Positions 18,154 to 27,027 of a stretch of DNA of 64,000 nucleotides are shown here, one piece after another. Where the stretch lies: the NCBI RefSeq assembly GCF_963678835.1, contig NZ_OY787469.1:1984001-2048000 (forward strand). The letters run 5' to 3'. The translations under genes and the position numbers were made by a program. The stretch comes from an uncultured Desulfuromonas sp. Lineage in GTDB: Bacteria > Desulfobacterota > Desulfuromonadia > Desulfuromonadales > Desulfuromonadaceae. Position 1 is the stretch's first letter. Each line of letters begins with the position of its first letter. The notes beneath the pieces were generated by a model that had not been told where the DNA came from, searched no databases, and saw only the letters and a program-made list of their open reading frames with translations.

Positions 18154-19812
18154 GTGGACGTTCTCGGACCAACTTCCGGTCTCAAGGCAGCACAGATCAA
18201 TGCGCTCGAGCGGATTTATCGACGTCGTATGCGTCCAGAAGAGGTGGTGTCGGCAGAGCTGGCGCGCTTTTTATGTGGTTTGTCCCACGAGATTCGTCGT
18301 CAGATCGGTGTGTTGGTTGACCGCTCCGGAGCCGTCAAATACGTCATAGTCGGCGATGATCGTGAGATCATGCTGCCCGATCTGTCCGATTACGCTTTGG
18401 GCCGCAGTGGTTTGCGCGGTTTGCGTTGTATCCATACCCACCTGAAAAACGAATCTTTGTCTGAAGACGACCTGACCGATCTTGCCCTGCTACGTCTTGA
18501 TATGATGGTTGCCCTCGGCGTTAATCAGCGTGGTTTTCCCGCATCGGTTCACTACGCCCACCTGTTACCGGAAAATCCGGCTCATCAGCAGGTTGAACAA
18601 CAGCAGTTGCACAGCTTTGATCAGCTCAACCTCGATATGGCAGCCTTTCTGCGTTCACTGGAAGACGAACTGGGGCGTACCGTTGATAGTGGGCAGATCG
18701 ACCTGTCCGACCCCCGCGAGCGGGCGATTCTGATCTCCGTCAGTCAGGCACCGCGTCGTGAAATTGAAGATTCCTTGTGCGAACTGCAGGAGTTGGCCCG
18801 CACCGCAGATATGCTGGTACTGGATCAAGTGGTACAACGGCCGCAGCGTCTCAACCCCCGCTATCTGATGGGCGAGGGCAAAATCAAGGATGTGGTGATC
18901 CGTGCTCTGCAGCAACGGGCGACCATGCTGGTGTTTGATCAAGATCTCAGTCCGACCCAGGTACGTTCCATTGCCGCGTTGACTGATCTGAAAGTTGTTG
19001 ATCGCTCCCAGGTGATTCTGGATATTTTTGCCCGCCGCGCCCACACTCTGGACGGTAAGGTACAGGTAGAACTGGCCCAGCTCAAATACATTCTGCCCCG
19101 GTTGTCGGGCAAGGGAACCGCTTTGTCGCGCCTGATGGGGGGGATTGGTGGTCGTGGCCCCGGTGAAACCAAGCTGGAGATCGACCGCCGCCGGATTCGC
19201 GACCGGATCAGCCGCCTGGAGAAACGCCTCAAAGGGATGGCTAAAAGCCGTCTGCAGCGGCGCAGCAAGCGGATGCGTTCCGATGTGCCGATCATCTCCA
19301 TTGTCGGTTATACCAATGCCGGAAAATCGACCCTGCTCAATGCGTTGACCCAGAGCGAGGTGTTCACCGAAGATCTGCTGTTCGCCACGCTGGATACGTC
19401 AACGCGCCGTTTGCGTTTTCCTTTAGAGCGCGAAGTGATCATTACCGACACCGTTGGTTTTATTCGCCAACTACCAGCCAGCCTGATGGGAGCGTTCAAG
19501 TCCACCCTCGAAGAGCTGTCTGATGCAGATTTGTTGCTGCATGTGGTGGATGTGTCCAATCCCCGTTTTGAAGAGCAGATCCATGCCGTAGAACAGATCC
19601 TTGCCGATCTTGACCTTGGTCAGACACCGCGTCAGCTGGTGTTTAATAAGATGGACCAGATTGATGCAGCAGAGTGTGCTGAATTATGTCGCCGTTTTGG
19701 TGCTGTCGCGGTCTGTGCCCATGATCGCAGCACCTTTGACACCTTACTCGACGCGCTGCAACAGCGTTTCTGGCCCGAGGAGTCACAGGGCGAGACTCTT
19801 GACACTGAGTGA
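18154..19812 (+). CDS. hflX: GTPase HflX
   Basis: A 552-residue ribosome-associated GTPase that splits or rescues stalled ribosomes. The GTPase domain has G1 GYTNAGKST (about residue 387), G3 DTVGFI, and NKMD as G4. Before it are the HflX N-terminal domain, with GEGKIKDV-like and VFDQDLSPTQ segments, and the coiled-coil region with GGRGPGETKLEIDRR. An extra N-terminal stretch of about 180 residues precedes the usual HflX domain, making it longer than the roughly 430-residue E. coli protein. The start is a GTG after acggtagc, a weak ribosome site. Confidence 0.9.
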   Translation: MDVLGPTSGLKAAQINALERIYRRRMRPEEVVSAELARFLCGLSHEIRRQIGVLVDRSGAVKYVIVGDDREIMLPDLSDYALGRSGLRGLRCIHTHLKNESLSEDDLTDLALLRLDMMVALGVNQRGFPASVHYAHLLPENPAHQQVEQQQLHSFDQLNLDMAAFLRSLEDELGRTVDSGQIDLSDPRERAILISVSQAPRREIEDSLCELQELARTADMLVLDQVVQRPQRLNPRYLMGEGKIKDVVIRALQQRATMLVFDQDLSPTQVRSIAALTDLKVVDRSQVILDIFARRAHTLDGKVQVELAQLKYILPRLSGKGTALSRLMGGIGGRGPGETKLEIDRRRIRDRISRLEKRLKGMAKSRLQRRSKRMRSDVPIISIVGYTNAGKSTLLNALTQSEVFTEDLLFATLDTSTRRLRFPLEREVIITDTVGFIRQLPASLMGAFKSTLEELSDADLLLHVVDVSNPRFEEQIHAVEQILADLDLGQTPRQLVFNKMDQIDAAECAELCRRFGAVAVCAHDRSTFDTLLDALQQRFWPEESQGETLDTE

Positions 19813-19909
19813 CTTTTTCTATAGCCTTGCCCGGAGCTTATCTGGGAAATTATTGGGAAAATCAAGGGGTTGTCCTTGATGTCAAGATAACGGGAGCTTT
19901 GTTTCAGAC

Positions 19910-21526
19910 ATGAATCGTTGGTATCTATTACTGTGTTGTGGGGTGTTGACGGGCTGTATGGCGTCTCCTGCTCCAGAAGTGTCTAAGCTTCGCTTGCACG
20001 ATGAAGCCAGTTTGCCGCTGGTGACTCAAACGGTTGATGATGAATCATCCGGTTGTGTGGTATTGCCGCCGGAAGAACTGGCCCACGTTGGTGATGAGAC
20101 CACAGCGGATGAAGCGCTGTTGAATGCCGATTTAACGCCGCCGCAGGAGGTAGGAACGGTTGTCAAGCCGGAGCCGTTGTTTGATTTTCCCGTGGTGGAG
20201 AACGACAAGGTGCGCTATCTGGTCGACTATTACACCGGCCCGGGCCGTCGGACCTTTACCCGGTGGATGCAGCGCTCCAGCCGTTATCTGCCGATGATGC
20301 GCGATGTTTTTAAACGTGAAGGTCTGCCGCAGGACCTAGCCACTCTGGCCATGGTGGAATCCGGCTTCAACAGCAATGCGCACAGTTGGGCCAATGCCGT
20401 CGGTCACTGGCAGTTCATCGAATCGACCGGACGCATGTACGGACTGGAAAACACTTGGTGGCGTGATGAGCGCCGCGACATGGAAAAGGCTACCTTGGCC
20501 GCTGCCCGCTATCTCAAAGACCTCTATCAGCGTTTTGACGGTGATTGGTATCTGGCGGTGGCGTCGTATAACGCCGGTCCCGGCAAAATTTCTCGTGCGA
20601 TCAGAAAATATCACTCCACCGATTTCTGGGAGCTGTGCAAAGGCTCTTATCTTCGGGCCGAAACCAAAAACTATGTGCCCAAGTTACTGGCTGCACTGTT
20701 GATCAGTAAGCAACCGGTGAAATATGGTTTTTGCGACCTTGATTACCAAGCACCGTTGGCTTTTGACACGGTGATTCTCCCTGAAGCTACCGATTTGGAA
20801 GTGATCTCCGAGCTGACCGGAGCGTCTTATGATGAACTCAAGCGCCTCAATCCCGAGTTGAAACGCTGGTGTACACCGCCGGGGGAAACCAATTACCGCT
20901 TACGGGTGCCAACCGGTTGTGCCGGCGGTTTCAATGAAAAATACGCTCAGGTGCCTTCGGCCGAGCGAGCCCGTTACAAACGCCATCAGATCACCTCTGG
21001 TGACACCCTGCTCAAGTTAGCGCATACCTACCATATCCGCGTGGATGACATTATCAGCCTCAACAAAATCAGCAATCCTCGCGCATTACGGATTGGGCAA
21101 AACCTGATTTTACCGTTACATCGTGACTACACCAGCCGCCCCTTGGATGAGTTGCAAGATGACTATCTGCGTTCGAAACGACGCAATTACACGGTGCGTT
21201 CCGGTGACAGTTTATGGAGTATTGCCCGCAAGTGCAATGTCACGGAAAAGCAGCTACGCGTGTGGAACCGATTGGGCTGGAGCAATGTGATTCAACCGGG
21301 TCAGAGATTGATGGTTTCGGCACCATCCTCTCGAGTGGCAAGTCGGAGTAAAGCGTTAAAAAAAGTGGTCTATCAGGTGCGTTCTGGAGATACCCTGTGG
21401 GGTATCGGCCGTCAGTTTTCCGTGCAGACGCGTGATATCCAACAGTGGAATGATCTCACCGAGGACCATATTCTGCAACCGGGCGATGAACTGACCCTGT
21501 TGGTCCATGGTGATCGACGCTCCTGA
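19910..21526 (+). CDS. MltD-like lytic transglycosylase with three LysM domains
   Basis: A 538-residue lipoprotein (lipobox LTGC near residue 16). The SLT catalytic domain (about residues 120-250) has the catalytic Glu in TLAMVESGFN, followed by AVGHWQFIESTGRMYGL and VASYNAGPGKI. Three LysM peptidoglycan-binding repeats follow at about 357-403, 425-470 and 484-530 (HQITSGDTLLKLA, YTVRSGDSLWSIA, YQVRSGDTLWGIG). This is the MltD architecture: an outer-membrane-anchored enzyme that cleaves peptidoglycan with 1,6-anhydro ends. No close operon partner is evident. Confidence 0.9.
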   Translation: MNRWYLLLCCGVLTGCMASPAPEVSKLRLHDEASLPLVTQTVDDESSGCVVLPPEELAHVGDETTADEALLNADLTPPQEVGTVVKPEPLFDFPVVENDKVRYLVDYYTGPGRRTFTRWMQRSSRYLPMMRDVFKREGLPQDLATLAMVESGFNSNAHSWANAVGHWQFIESTGRMYGLENTWWRDERRDMEKATLAAARYLKDLYQRFDGDWYLAVASYNAGPGKISRAIRKYHSTDFWELCKGSYLRAETKNYVPKLLAALLISKQPVKYGFCDLDYQAPLAFDTVILPEATDLEVISELTGASYDELKRLNPELKRWCTPPGETNYRLRVPTGCAGGFNEKYAQVPSAERARYKRHQITSGDTLLKLAHTYHIRVDDIISLNKISNPRALRIGQNLILPLHRDYTSRPLDELQDDYLRSKRRNYTVRSGDSLWSIARKCNVTEKQLRVWNRLGWSNVIQPGQRLMVSAPSSRVASRSKALKKVVYQVRSGDTLWGIGRQFSVQTRDIQQWNDLTEDHILQPGDELTLLVHGDRRS

Positions 21527-21736
21527 TTGCGTGCCGAATGCTTTGACTTTTTCAGTGCCGATTGCTAGACTCGCGCCACGTTTTTTGTGATTGCCGATGA
21601 CTCTCTGGAAAAAATCCTTGCGTGGCGTTTCGTCAGCATGGTTTTGCAAAATGTGATTTCTAAAATCTTATAAAATCGCCGGGTTATCAATAAATCCGAC
21701 CGTTTTTCGATGTTACAATGAAAGGTGTACTATTTC

Positions 21737-22462
21737 ATGCTGAACTTCCTCATTGCCTTTGTTTTCGGAACCCTTGCCGTGGTTCCTTTGCATCTCGTAT
21801 ATCATCTGCAACTGCTCTACTGCGGGCTGATCTCCATGGTGTTGTTTGCCGTGGTTTATCTGCTGCTGGCGCGTCGTACCATGAACAAGGTTATGGCACT
21901 GATGCAAGGTGCCCAACGCGATGTGCAGGCCAACCGTTTTGAAAAAGCCATTGCCTCCTTGCAGGATGGCTTTAAATACGCACCGTGGCAATTTTATGTC
22001 AAAGGCCAGATCAACGCCCAGATCGGTACGCTGCTCTACCTGAAAAAAGACTTTGCCAAGGCCATGCCTTTTCTGGAAAAAGCCTTTGTCAAACACTGGG
22101 TGGCCATGAGCATGCTGGCTGTCAGCTACATGAAACGCAATAAGCCGGAAAAAATGGCCGAGACGTTTGAAAAAGCGACAACGGCAAGCCGTAAAGAACC
22201 GTTTGTCTGGAATCTTTATGCCTACTGCCTGGATAAGATTGGTCAGCGTGACAAAGCTCTGTCCATTTTGCAAAAAGGGATCAAAAAGACCGGTGGCGAT
22301 GAACGCCTCGAAGCGTCCATTGTAGCTATAGAGCAGGGCAAGCGGATGAAGATGGAAGATTACGGTGATGTCTGGTATCAGTTCCATCTGGAGAAAACCG
22401 GTGCCATGATCAAAAAACAAACTAAGGCTGCTCAGGGGCGGCGCAAAATGCCGCGTGTCTGA
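21737..22462 (+). CDS. Membrane-anchored TPR-like protein, unknown function
   Basis: About 241 residues with two N-terminal hydrophobic helices (about 1-22 and 26-46), followed by alpha-helical repeats that resemble tetratricopeptide units (QANRFEKAIASLQDGF, KKDFAKAMPFLEKAF, IGQRDKALSILQKGI). ATG 21737 gives the cleaner signal-anchor start; a GTG at 21725 is an alternative. It overlaps or abuts the Smr gene downstream, so the two are probably coupled. A scaffold role is likely, but no specific family is recognised. Confidence 0.68.
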   Translation: MLNFLIAFVFGTLAVVPLHLVYHLQLLYCGLISMVLFAVVYLLLARRTMNKVMALMQGAQRDVQANRFEKAIASLQDGFKYAPWQFYVKGQINAQIGTLLYLKKDFAKAMPFLEKAFVKHWVAMSMLAVSYMKRNKPEKMAETFEKATTASRKEPFVWNLYAYCLDKIGQRDKALSILQKGIKKTGGDERLEASIVAIEQGKRMKMEDYGDVWYQFHLEKTGAMIKKQTKAAQGRRKMPRV

Positions 22463-22463
22463 T

Positions 22464-23144
22464 ATGGCTAAAAAGAACAAAAACGAAAAAAACGCATTCA
22501 AAAATAACCCCTTCAAGTCCGTGAAGGGGTTTTGTGTTTCCGAACCGGAACCAAAGCCGAAAAAAGTTGTTCAGGAAGAAAAACCGTCTCCTTCTGACGA
22601 ATCGGATGTTGACTTTGCCTCGGCTATGGAACGCCTTGGCGTTGAAAATATCGAATCGCACGAGGGGTTGGTTGAAAGACCATTCGAAGATGTTTTTTTC
22701 GATGAAGAGGATGCGCGTTCTCAGCCTGTCGCAGAGGTGGATGATGAGAGTCTGTTTTTAGCCAGCCTCGGCGCTGTGGACAAGGTGTTCAACGACGATA
22801 TCCCCGATGACGACGATGCCCCGCAAGCTGAACCACGGCGGATGAAGCAATTACGCCAGGGGAAAATTCGTCCTCAGGACAGTTTGGATCTCCACGGTTG
22901 TTATCGCGATGAAGCCCGAGACAAGGTGCGCCTGTTTCTCAAGCATCGTTTCGAGCAGGGGCTGCAGACGGTGTTGATCATCACCGGGCGCGGCAAGCGT
23001 TCCCCGGGCGGCGAGTCGGTGCTGCGTCAGGAGGTGGAGCGTTACCTGACCACCCAGGCTCAGGCGTGGGTGGCCGAATGGGGCAGAGCACCACGCCAAT
23101 ATGGTGGTGAAGGGGCTTTAGTGGTGTTTTTACGCCAGAAATAA
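22464..23144 (+). CDS. Smr-domain protein
   Basis: About 226 residues. The N-terminal half is low-complexity, Lys-rich then Asp/Glu-rich. The C-terminal part (about 130-226) is an Smr domain: SLDLHGCYRDEAR with the LDxH motif, then VLIITGRGKRSPGGESVLR with the GRG loop, and ALVVFLR at the end. Smr domains are small nucleases acting on branched DNA or on mRNA in stalled ribosomes. The start is uncertain between GTG 22455 and ATG 22464. It converges on the sugar dehydrogenase gene with only seven bases between stops. Confidence 0.82.
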   Translation: MAKKNKNEKNAFKNNPFKSVKGFCVSEPEPKPKKVVQEEKPSPSDESDVDFASAMERLGVENIESHEGLVERPFEDVFFDEEDARSQPVAEVDDESLFLASLGAVDKVFNDDIPDDDDAPQAEPRRMKQLRQGKIRPQDSLDLHGCYRDEARDKVRLFLKHRFEQGLQTVLIITGRGKRSPGGESVLRQEVERYLTTQAQAWVAEWGRAPRQYGGEGALVVFLRQK

Positions 23145-23151
23145 TAACTTA

Positions 23152-24312
23152 TCAGCGGGGCGTCACTTTAAGCAGACGCCCTTTTTTATTGTCTGTCAGC
23201 AGATACAGGGCACCGTCCGGTCCACTGACAACATCGCGAATCCTTTCATTCAGCTCTGAAAACAACGTCTCAACATCACGCGCTGTATCGCCTTGCAGCA
23301 CGACCCGGTGAACACTGCGCCCGGCCAATGCGCCAATGAACAGATTTCCCCGCCATTGTGGAAACAGGTTGCCACGGTAGCGGGTCAGTCCCGAAGGTGC
23401 GATGGATGGCGTCCATTGCAGCACGGGTTGCTCCATGCCCGGCCGTTCGGTAAAGGGAGAGATGATCGCTCCTGAATAATCAATGCCGTAGGTGATGGCC
23501 GGCCAGCCATAATTCTTTCCCGGTTCAATGATATTGATCTCGTCGCCCCCTTTCGGTCCATGTTCATGGGCAATCACCAGCCGATCCACCGGATCGTAAA
23601 TCACTCCCTGTACATTGCGGTGACCATAGGTATAGATCTCCGGTTGCGCCCCTTTCTGGCCGATAAAAGGATTGTCTGGTGGTGCGGAACCGTCGGCCTC
23701 AATACGCACGGTCGTGCCAAGATGGTTGCCACGGTTCTGCGCCTGTTCCCGGTAAGAATACCCTTCTCCCAGGCTGATGAGTAATGTGTTGTCGGGCAAC
23801 CAGGTCATCCTCCCGCCGTAATGAGCCTTGCCCTGTTTATCCGGCCGGCAGCGGAAAATTTCCGTGACATGTTCCAGTTTGTCACCCTTAAAGACGGCCT
23901 TGGCCACGGTCAGCCGGTTGGCATTGGTGGTTCCACTGGCATAGGAAAAAAAGAGGGTGCGGTCATGGTTGAAATGCGGTGACGCGATGACGCTGAACAA
24001 ACCGGCTTGGCCACCGCTGAAGATTTTTGGCAGTCCGTCAATTGGCGCGGACAAGCGTTGTTCTTTGGCAAACCATAGCCGCAACCGTCCCGGTCGTTCG
24101 GTAATCAGCGCGTTACCATCGGGCAGAAAGGCCAGCGACCAGGGATGAACCAGACCGTCGGCTAGCGTCTCGATACCGTAGGGTTTAGACAGCGCGGTAT
24201 CTGCGGCTGTGATTGGAAAAGACGGGCTTGGCGTCAGAATTCCAAATAGTGCACATAGGAAACCTACCGCTGAAATTCTGCGGGGCTGGTTTGTTCGGGA
24301 GATGATTCCCAT
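23152..24312 (-). CDS. PQQ-dependent sugar dehydrogenase (YliI/soluble GDH-like)
   Basis: A 386-residue exported six-bladed beta-propeller of the glucose/sorbosone dehydrogenase family. After a signal peptide (about residues 1-38), the segments VHPWSLAFLPDGNALITERPGR, GLFSVIASPHF and HEHGPKGGDEINI are family hallmarks, including the catalytic His of the first blade. It oxidises aldose sugars in the periplasm with PQQ, or acts as an Aldose sugar dehydrogenase (Asd/YliI type). ATG 24312 is chosen because AAGGA lies seven bases upstream; an upstream in-frame start at 24396 has no ribosome site. No PQQ biosynthesis genes are in the window. Confidence 0.82.
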   Translation of the reverse strand: MGIISRTNQPRRISAVGFLCALFGILTPSPSFPITAADTALSKPYGIETLADGLVHPWSLAFLPDGNALITERPGRLRLWFAKEQRLSAPIDGLPKIFSGGQAGLFSVIASPHFNHDRTLFFSYASGTTNANRLTVAKAVFKGDKLEHVTEIFRCRPDKQGKAHYGGRMTWLPDNTLLISLGEGYSYREQAQNRGNHLGTTVRIEADGSAPPDNPFIGQKGAQPEIYTYGHRNVQGVIYDPVDRLVIAHEHGPKGGDEINIIEPGKNYGWPAITYGIDYSGAIISPFTERPGMEQPVLQWTPSIAPSGLTRYRGNLFPQWRGNLFIGALAGRSVHRVVLQGDTARDVETLFSELNERIRDVVSGPDGALYLLTDNKKGRLLKVTPR

Positions 24313-24426
24313 AACGGGTTCCTTTTCCGTTGTGTTTCTATTCAGCGTAACGGTTTGTGACCGTCTTGCAAGCAGGAAGGAAAAAGGTTGGCGCATGTCA
24401 TCCTCGTGTCCGCGACTCCCAGCGGT

Positions 24427-24828
24427 TCAGAACAGGAGGCGATTGCGCTGAATCGACATCGAATCCGCTGAGAGACCGTGGCCACGGGAACTCACTGCGA
24501 GAGATTGCATTCCGGCAATCGCGGATCGTTCCACCTCCACGGTATGGCCGGGACCGGCATCCATTAGAATATAGAAGTCGCCCTCTGGAATAGCGAAACA
24601 GGCTGAAGACAGCTCATCGAACCGCTGTGATTTGAGAATTTCCTCTTTGCCGCTAATCAGATCGATCTGCACACCGGCGGCGCTTGAACCATCGGAAAAC
24701 CCGCCTTTACAGACAATTTTTCCGTCGTCTTTTTCGCAAAAGCAGAACGGAGAATGGGCCAAGGCCGTGCCGGGCAGGCCGACAAAAAAGCCCATGAGTA
24801 TGACAAGAAGGGCATGCGTTTTTTTCAT
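24427..24828 (-). CDS. Small exported protein next to the PepSY gene
   Basis: A 133-residue protein with a clear signal peptide (MKKTHALLVILMGFFVGL up to TALAHS). The mature region starts HSPFCFCEKDDG with closely spaced cysteines and looks like an immunoglobulin-like or CNA-B-like beta domain (GVQIDLISGKEEI). It lies just downstream of the PepSY membrane protein on the same strand, so it probably belongs to the metal-uptake operon. No named family is recognised with certainty. Confidence 0.65.
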   Translation of the reverse strand: MKKTHALLVILMGFFVGLPGTALAHSPFCFCEKDDGKIVCKGGFSDGSSAAGVQIDLISGKEEILKSQRFDELSSACFAIPEGDFYILMDAGPGHTVEVERSAIAGMQSLAVSSRGHGLSADSMSIQRNRLLF

Positions 24829-24871
24829 CGTTTTTGACTCCTATTGAATGGATTGCAGGCAGTGGGGGCCA

Positions 24872-26518
24872 TCATCCCCGCTGTTGTTCGAGAAACGCCA
24901 CAGTGATCGGCGAGGCTTGTTGCAACGGCAGACTGGCCCGATGGATCGCGCCGTCCCAGGTTTCCAGCGTCAGCCACAGTACGGCGTCCGGCCCGGCATG
25001 CTCCGGTACGCAGACGCGGACAAATTGACGATAGGGACTGCCCGAGGCCAGAGCTCCGGCACTGCGAATGCTGCGTGGTTTGCCCACTTTGAGGTAAACG
25101 GCCTTGATGTGCGGAAAGTCCTCCTGCCGCAAACCCAAGGTGAAGGTTTTTTTCAGTCCAGCCTGGCCATCGGGCAGCGGCGGCCGCACCTGCCACTCTG
25201 CCAGGTCAAGGATAAAGGGACCGGCCTGCAACGTCCCGATGGTGCGTTCACCCAAACCGGCGGCACCGCGGTACAGGGCGATTCTGTCCATATAGGGGGC
25301 GAAATAGAGCAGCGGCAGCAGTACCACCACGCCACTGAGGTGCATGCCCCAGCGGCGGCCCAAATAGGCTGGAGTGTAGCCCCGTTGTTCGAACACCCGC
25401 CGAGTTTCATGCCAGGTGCGCTTGCCCCACAGCACCATGCCGCTGTAGACCATCAGGGACAGCAGCAGACCAAAAAAAAAGTAGACGAGTTTCAGCCCCA
25501 GTCCGGCAAAGTCGCCCATGTGCAGAGAGACTAAGGAACGGGCCATCACCTCGGGCCAGGCTAGGTCGCTGACGCGACGCGATTGGGCGAGTTCGCCGTT
25601 GTAAGGGTTGACAGAGACGCTTTCCATGACCAGTGGATAGTGGCGGCTGCGTCCGCTGATGCGATACAGGTCGTAGGCGTTCGCCGGAAAATTAATGCGA
25701 TAGGGCTTGAACTCGGGAAATGCCCGGCAGACGGCATCCACAGCCTGCTGCGGGCTGAGTGTCGGCGGTGGTTGTTCCCCCATGCCGGGCGGCACATCCG
25801 CGCGTGCGACAATTGCCGGCGGTCCGGCTGTGGAATAGGAGATTCGGAAATCATACAGCACGCCTTCGATGAGCAGCCACACGCCGCTGACGGCAATGAT
25901 AAGGATGAAGGGGAGGGACCAGATGCCGGCCAGGCGGTGAAAGTCACCCCATAACACACGCGCTCCATGGCGCAAACGCAGCCGTGGGTGCAAATAGTCA
26001 CGCCAGAAGCGCCTGTAGAGGATCATTCCGGAGATCAGTGAGCCGAGCATGGGCAGGCTGACGATGGTCACCAGATACCAGCCAACGCTGCCGCCGGAGC
26101 TCCAAGGGATGAGCAGCCAGCCATGCAAGGCGCGGATAAAGCCGTGCAGGTCAAATTCGGCGCTGTTACCCTGGATTGCGCCGTCATAAGGATTGATGTA
26201 AAGGGTAGCGGTGGTGGCATCGGGGTAACTGACCGTTGCGGTCAGGGCATATTGTGATTTTACCGGACGCGACAGGGCGCTGACATGGGCCTGTGGCTGC
26301 TGGTCCTGAATGGCGGTCAGCAGTTCATCAAAGTCCAGACGTACAGCATCCCCACTCGGTGCATTGGCGCGTACCTGCGGCTGGCTCAGCCAGACGAGTT
26401 CTTGGTCGATGGTGGCGATAGTACCACTCAGGCAGACGAAAAAGGTGAGAGCCCATAGCGGCATGGCCAGCCAGCTATGGATGAGAAACCAGATTTTGCG
26501 CCAATTCTTTTTTTGCAT
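24872..26518 (-). CDS. PepSY-associated transmembrane protein (iron-reductase-like)
   Basis: A 548-residue inner-membrane protein with the PepSY_TM layout. The N-terminal helix WFLIHSWLAMPLWALTFFVC carries the histidine typical of haem-binding PepSY_TM proteins. Periplasmic PepSY regions follow (TLYINPYDGAIQGN; SVNPYNGELAQSRRV), interleaved with three further helices, and FHRLAGIWSLPFILIIAVSG contains a second conserved histidine. It has an extra C-terminal periplasmic domain of about 150 residues. Such proteins are usually encoded beside siderophore receptors and are thought to reduce ferric siderophores in the periplasm. It lies downstream of the TonB receptor on the same strand, which supports that role. 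Confidence 0.8.
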   Translation of the reverse strand: MQKKNWRKIWFLIHSWLAMPLWALTFFVCLSGTIATIDQELVWLSQPQVRANAPSGDAVRLDFDELLTAIQDQQPQAHVSALSRPVKSQYALTATVSYPDATTATLYINPYDGAIQGNSAEFDLHGFIRALHGWLLIPWSSGGSVGWYLVTIVSLPMLGSLISGMILYRRFWRDYLHPRLRLRHGARVLWGDFHRLAGIWSLPFILIIAVSGVWLLIEGVLYDFRISYSTAGPPAIVARADVPPGMGEQPPPTLSPQQAVDAVCRAFPEFKPYRINFPANAYDLYRISGRSRHYPLVMESVSVNPYNGELAQSRRVSDLAWPEVMARSLVSLHMGDFAGLGLKLVYFFFGLLLSLMVYSGMVLWGKRTWHETRRVFEQRGYTPAYLGRRWGMHLSGVVVLLPLLYFAPYMDRIALYRGAAGLGERTIGTLQAGPFILDLAEWQVRPPLPDGQAGLKKTFTLGLRQEDFPHIKAVYLKVGKPRSIRSAGALASGSPYRQFVRVCVPEHAGPDAVLWLTLETWDGAIHRASLPLQQASPITVAFLEQQRG

Positions 26519-26569
26519 GTTATTTCACTTTCCAGTGTTCCGATAATGAGAGATTTGCGGGTCTGACTC

Positions 26570-26752
26570 GAATGGCGCTAGTTTAAGCACTTTCGTAGCA
26601 AACTCGGGACTGTCCCAAGCCCTATCTGGGGCTGTCCCAGATGTTTGCGGGCTATGGAACGCTGGTGGTTTGCACCGCAAAAGCCTGGGACAGCCCCCGT
26701 GCGGGGACAGTCCCGTTTTTGCTGCTTTTTCCCTTTAAGCTAGCGCCATTCG
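26570..26752. mobile_element. Inverted-repeat element, GAATGGCGCTAG type, with internal palindromes
   Basis: The ends gaatggcgctagtttaa and ttaagctagcgccattc are inverted repeats of 17 bases with one mismatch. Inside are two copies of a gggactgtccc/ggggctgtccc palindromic motif in opposite orientation. The motif gggtctgactc occurs immediately on both sides and may be a target duplication. No coding potential is seen. It accounts for about a third of the 26519-27027 gap; the flank 26749-26825 resembles the interior of the 16127-16287 element. Confidence 0.6.
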
Positions 26753-27027
26753 GGTCTGACTCCGTTTCGTATCATTCCCACCGTGTTGCGCAAGCTTGAG
26801 CGAACGGTACGATGATTTTGTGTTGATGTCCTATTTTTTATGCGCTTGCGCAGAGGCTCCGCAACGCTGTCTCCACCTTAAAAGACGAATGAGCCCCGTA
26901 CATCCCCTCAGTTTTTTGCAAAAATCAGGGAAAACCCCGCCCAGAGGACGGGGAAAGCGAAACATTGATCCGTAAATAAAATTCAGCAGACAAATTTTCA
27001 TGAGGCTGTCATCCCTGGGGCTGCGAT